Shown here in pieces: positions 5,194 to 5,238 of a stretch of DNA of 5,238 bases. The stretch comes from an uncultured Lachnospiraceae bacterium. GTDB taxonomy: Bacteria; Bacillota_A; Clostridia; Lachnospirales; Lachnospiraceae. Below the pieces are notes generated by a model. The model worked only from the letters and a program-made list of their open reading frames with translations, was not told where the DNA came from and made no database searches. Both the position numbers and the translations under genes were made by a program. The DNA lies in contig CAJUMT010000218.1 in the NCBI GenBank assembly GCA_910587495.1, positions 1 through 5,238 on the forward strand, written 5' to 3'. The first letter of the stretch is position 1. Each line of letters begins with the position of its first letter.

Positions 5194-5238
5194 AGATCGG
5201 AAGAGCACACGTCTGAACTCCAGTCACACAGCAAGATC
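5194..5238. other. Illumina adapter contamination (TruSeq-type) with 8-base index
   Basis: From 5194 the sequence is the Illumina read-1 3' adapter: the 13-base core AGATCGGAAGAGC, continuing with ACACGTCTGAACTCCAGTCAC to 5227 (34 bases matching the standard adapter, as I recall it). Next come 8 bases ACAGCAAG (5228-5235), in the place of the i7 index, then ATC (5236-5238), the first bases of the constant part after the index. This is synthetic DNA and not part of the organism. Confidence 0.98.

Noticed and set aside
5190..5238. Direct repeat AGCAAGATC at both ends of the last 49 bases, as a candidate duplication or attachment site
   Set aside because: The second copy and most of the first lie in adapter, index or junction sequence, so the repeat is synthetic.

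Overview
The window looks like chromosomal DNA of a low-to-moderate GC Gram-positive anaerobe of the class Clostridia, most likely Lachnospiraceae. The support is strong AGGAGG-type ribosome binding sites, GTG and ATG starts, a textbook sigma-A promoter, Rho-independent terminators, a Gram-positive lipoprotein signal, and protein families (PD-(D/E)XK-tailed AAA-ATPase-like proteins, small PH-domain proteins, CUT-like three-gene ABC systems) that are typical of that group. The species cannot be named from the sequence. The last 45 bases are not genomic: they are an Illumina library adapter with an apparent 8-base index, so the contig ends in a sequencing artefact at 5194.

Left part (1-1145): the 3' end of an AAA-ATPase-like / PD-(D/E)XK nuclease-fold gene that enters from outside the window, then a small PH-domain-like protein with a clear ribosome binding site, closed by an intrinsic terminator.

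Middle part (1146-2116): a gene-free spacer of about 160 bases, then a short XRE-family regulator. Its stop codon runs straight into a terminator-like hairpin. That hairpin lies inside the first codons of an overlapping ORF for a Cys/Phe-rich protein, which I read as a pentapeptide-repeat beta-helix. This pair is the least ordinary part of the window.

Right part (2113-5104): a complete ABC-importer operon: substrate-binding lipoprotein, membrane permease and ATPase. It is driven by a near-consensus promoter whose -35 box overlaps the stop codon of the pentapeptide gene. A 5' stem-loop precedes the first gene, a strong stem-loop separates the lipoprotein gene from the permease gene, the ATPase gene overlaps the permease gene, and a strong hairpin ends the unit. 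The three proteins match the ABC_sub_bind (PF04392) / BPD_transp_2 / ATPase arrangement seen in TrpXYZ-type importers; the ligand cannot be read from the sequence.

Beyond the operon, a convergent minus-strand gene is present only as its last 26 codons before genomic sequence gives way to adapter. I found no complete new defence or mobile system, CRISPR array, tRNA, rRNA or insertion sequence.
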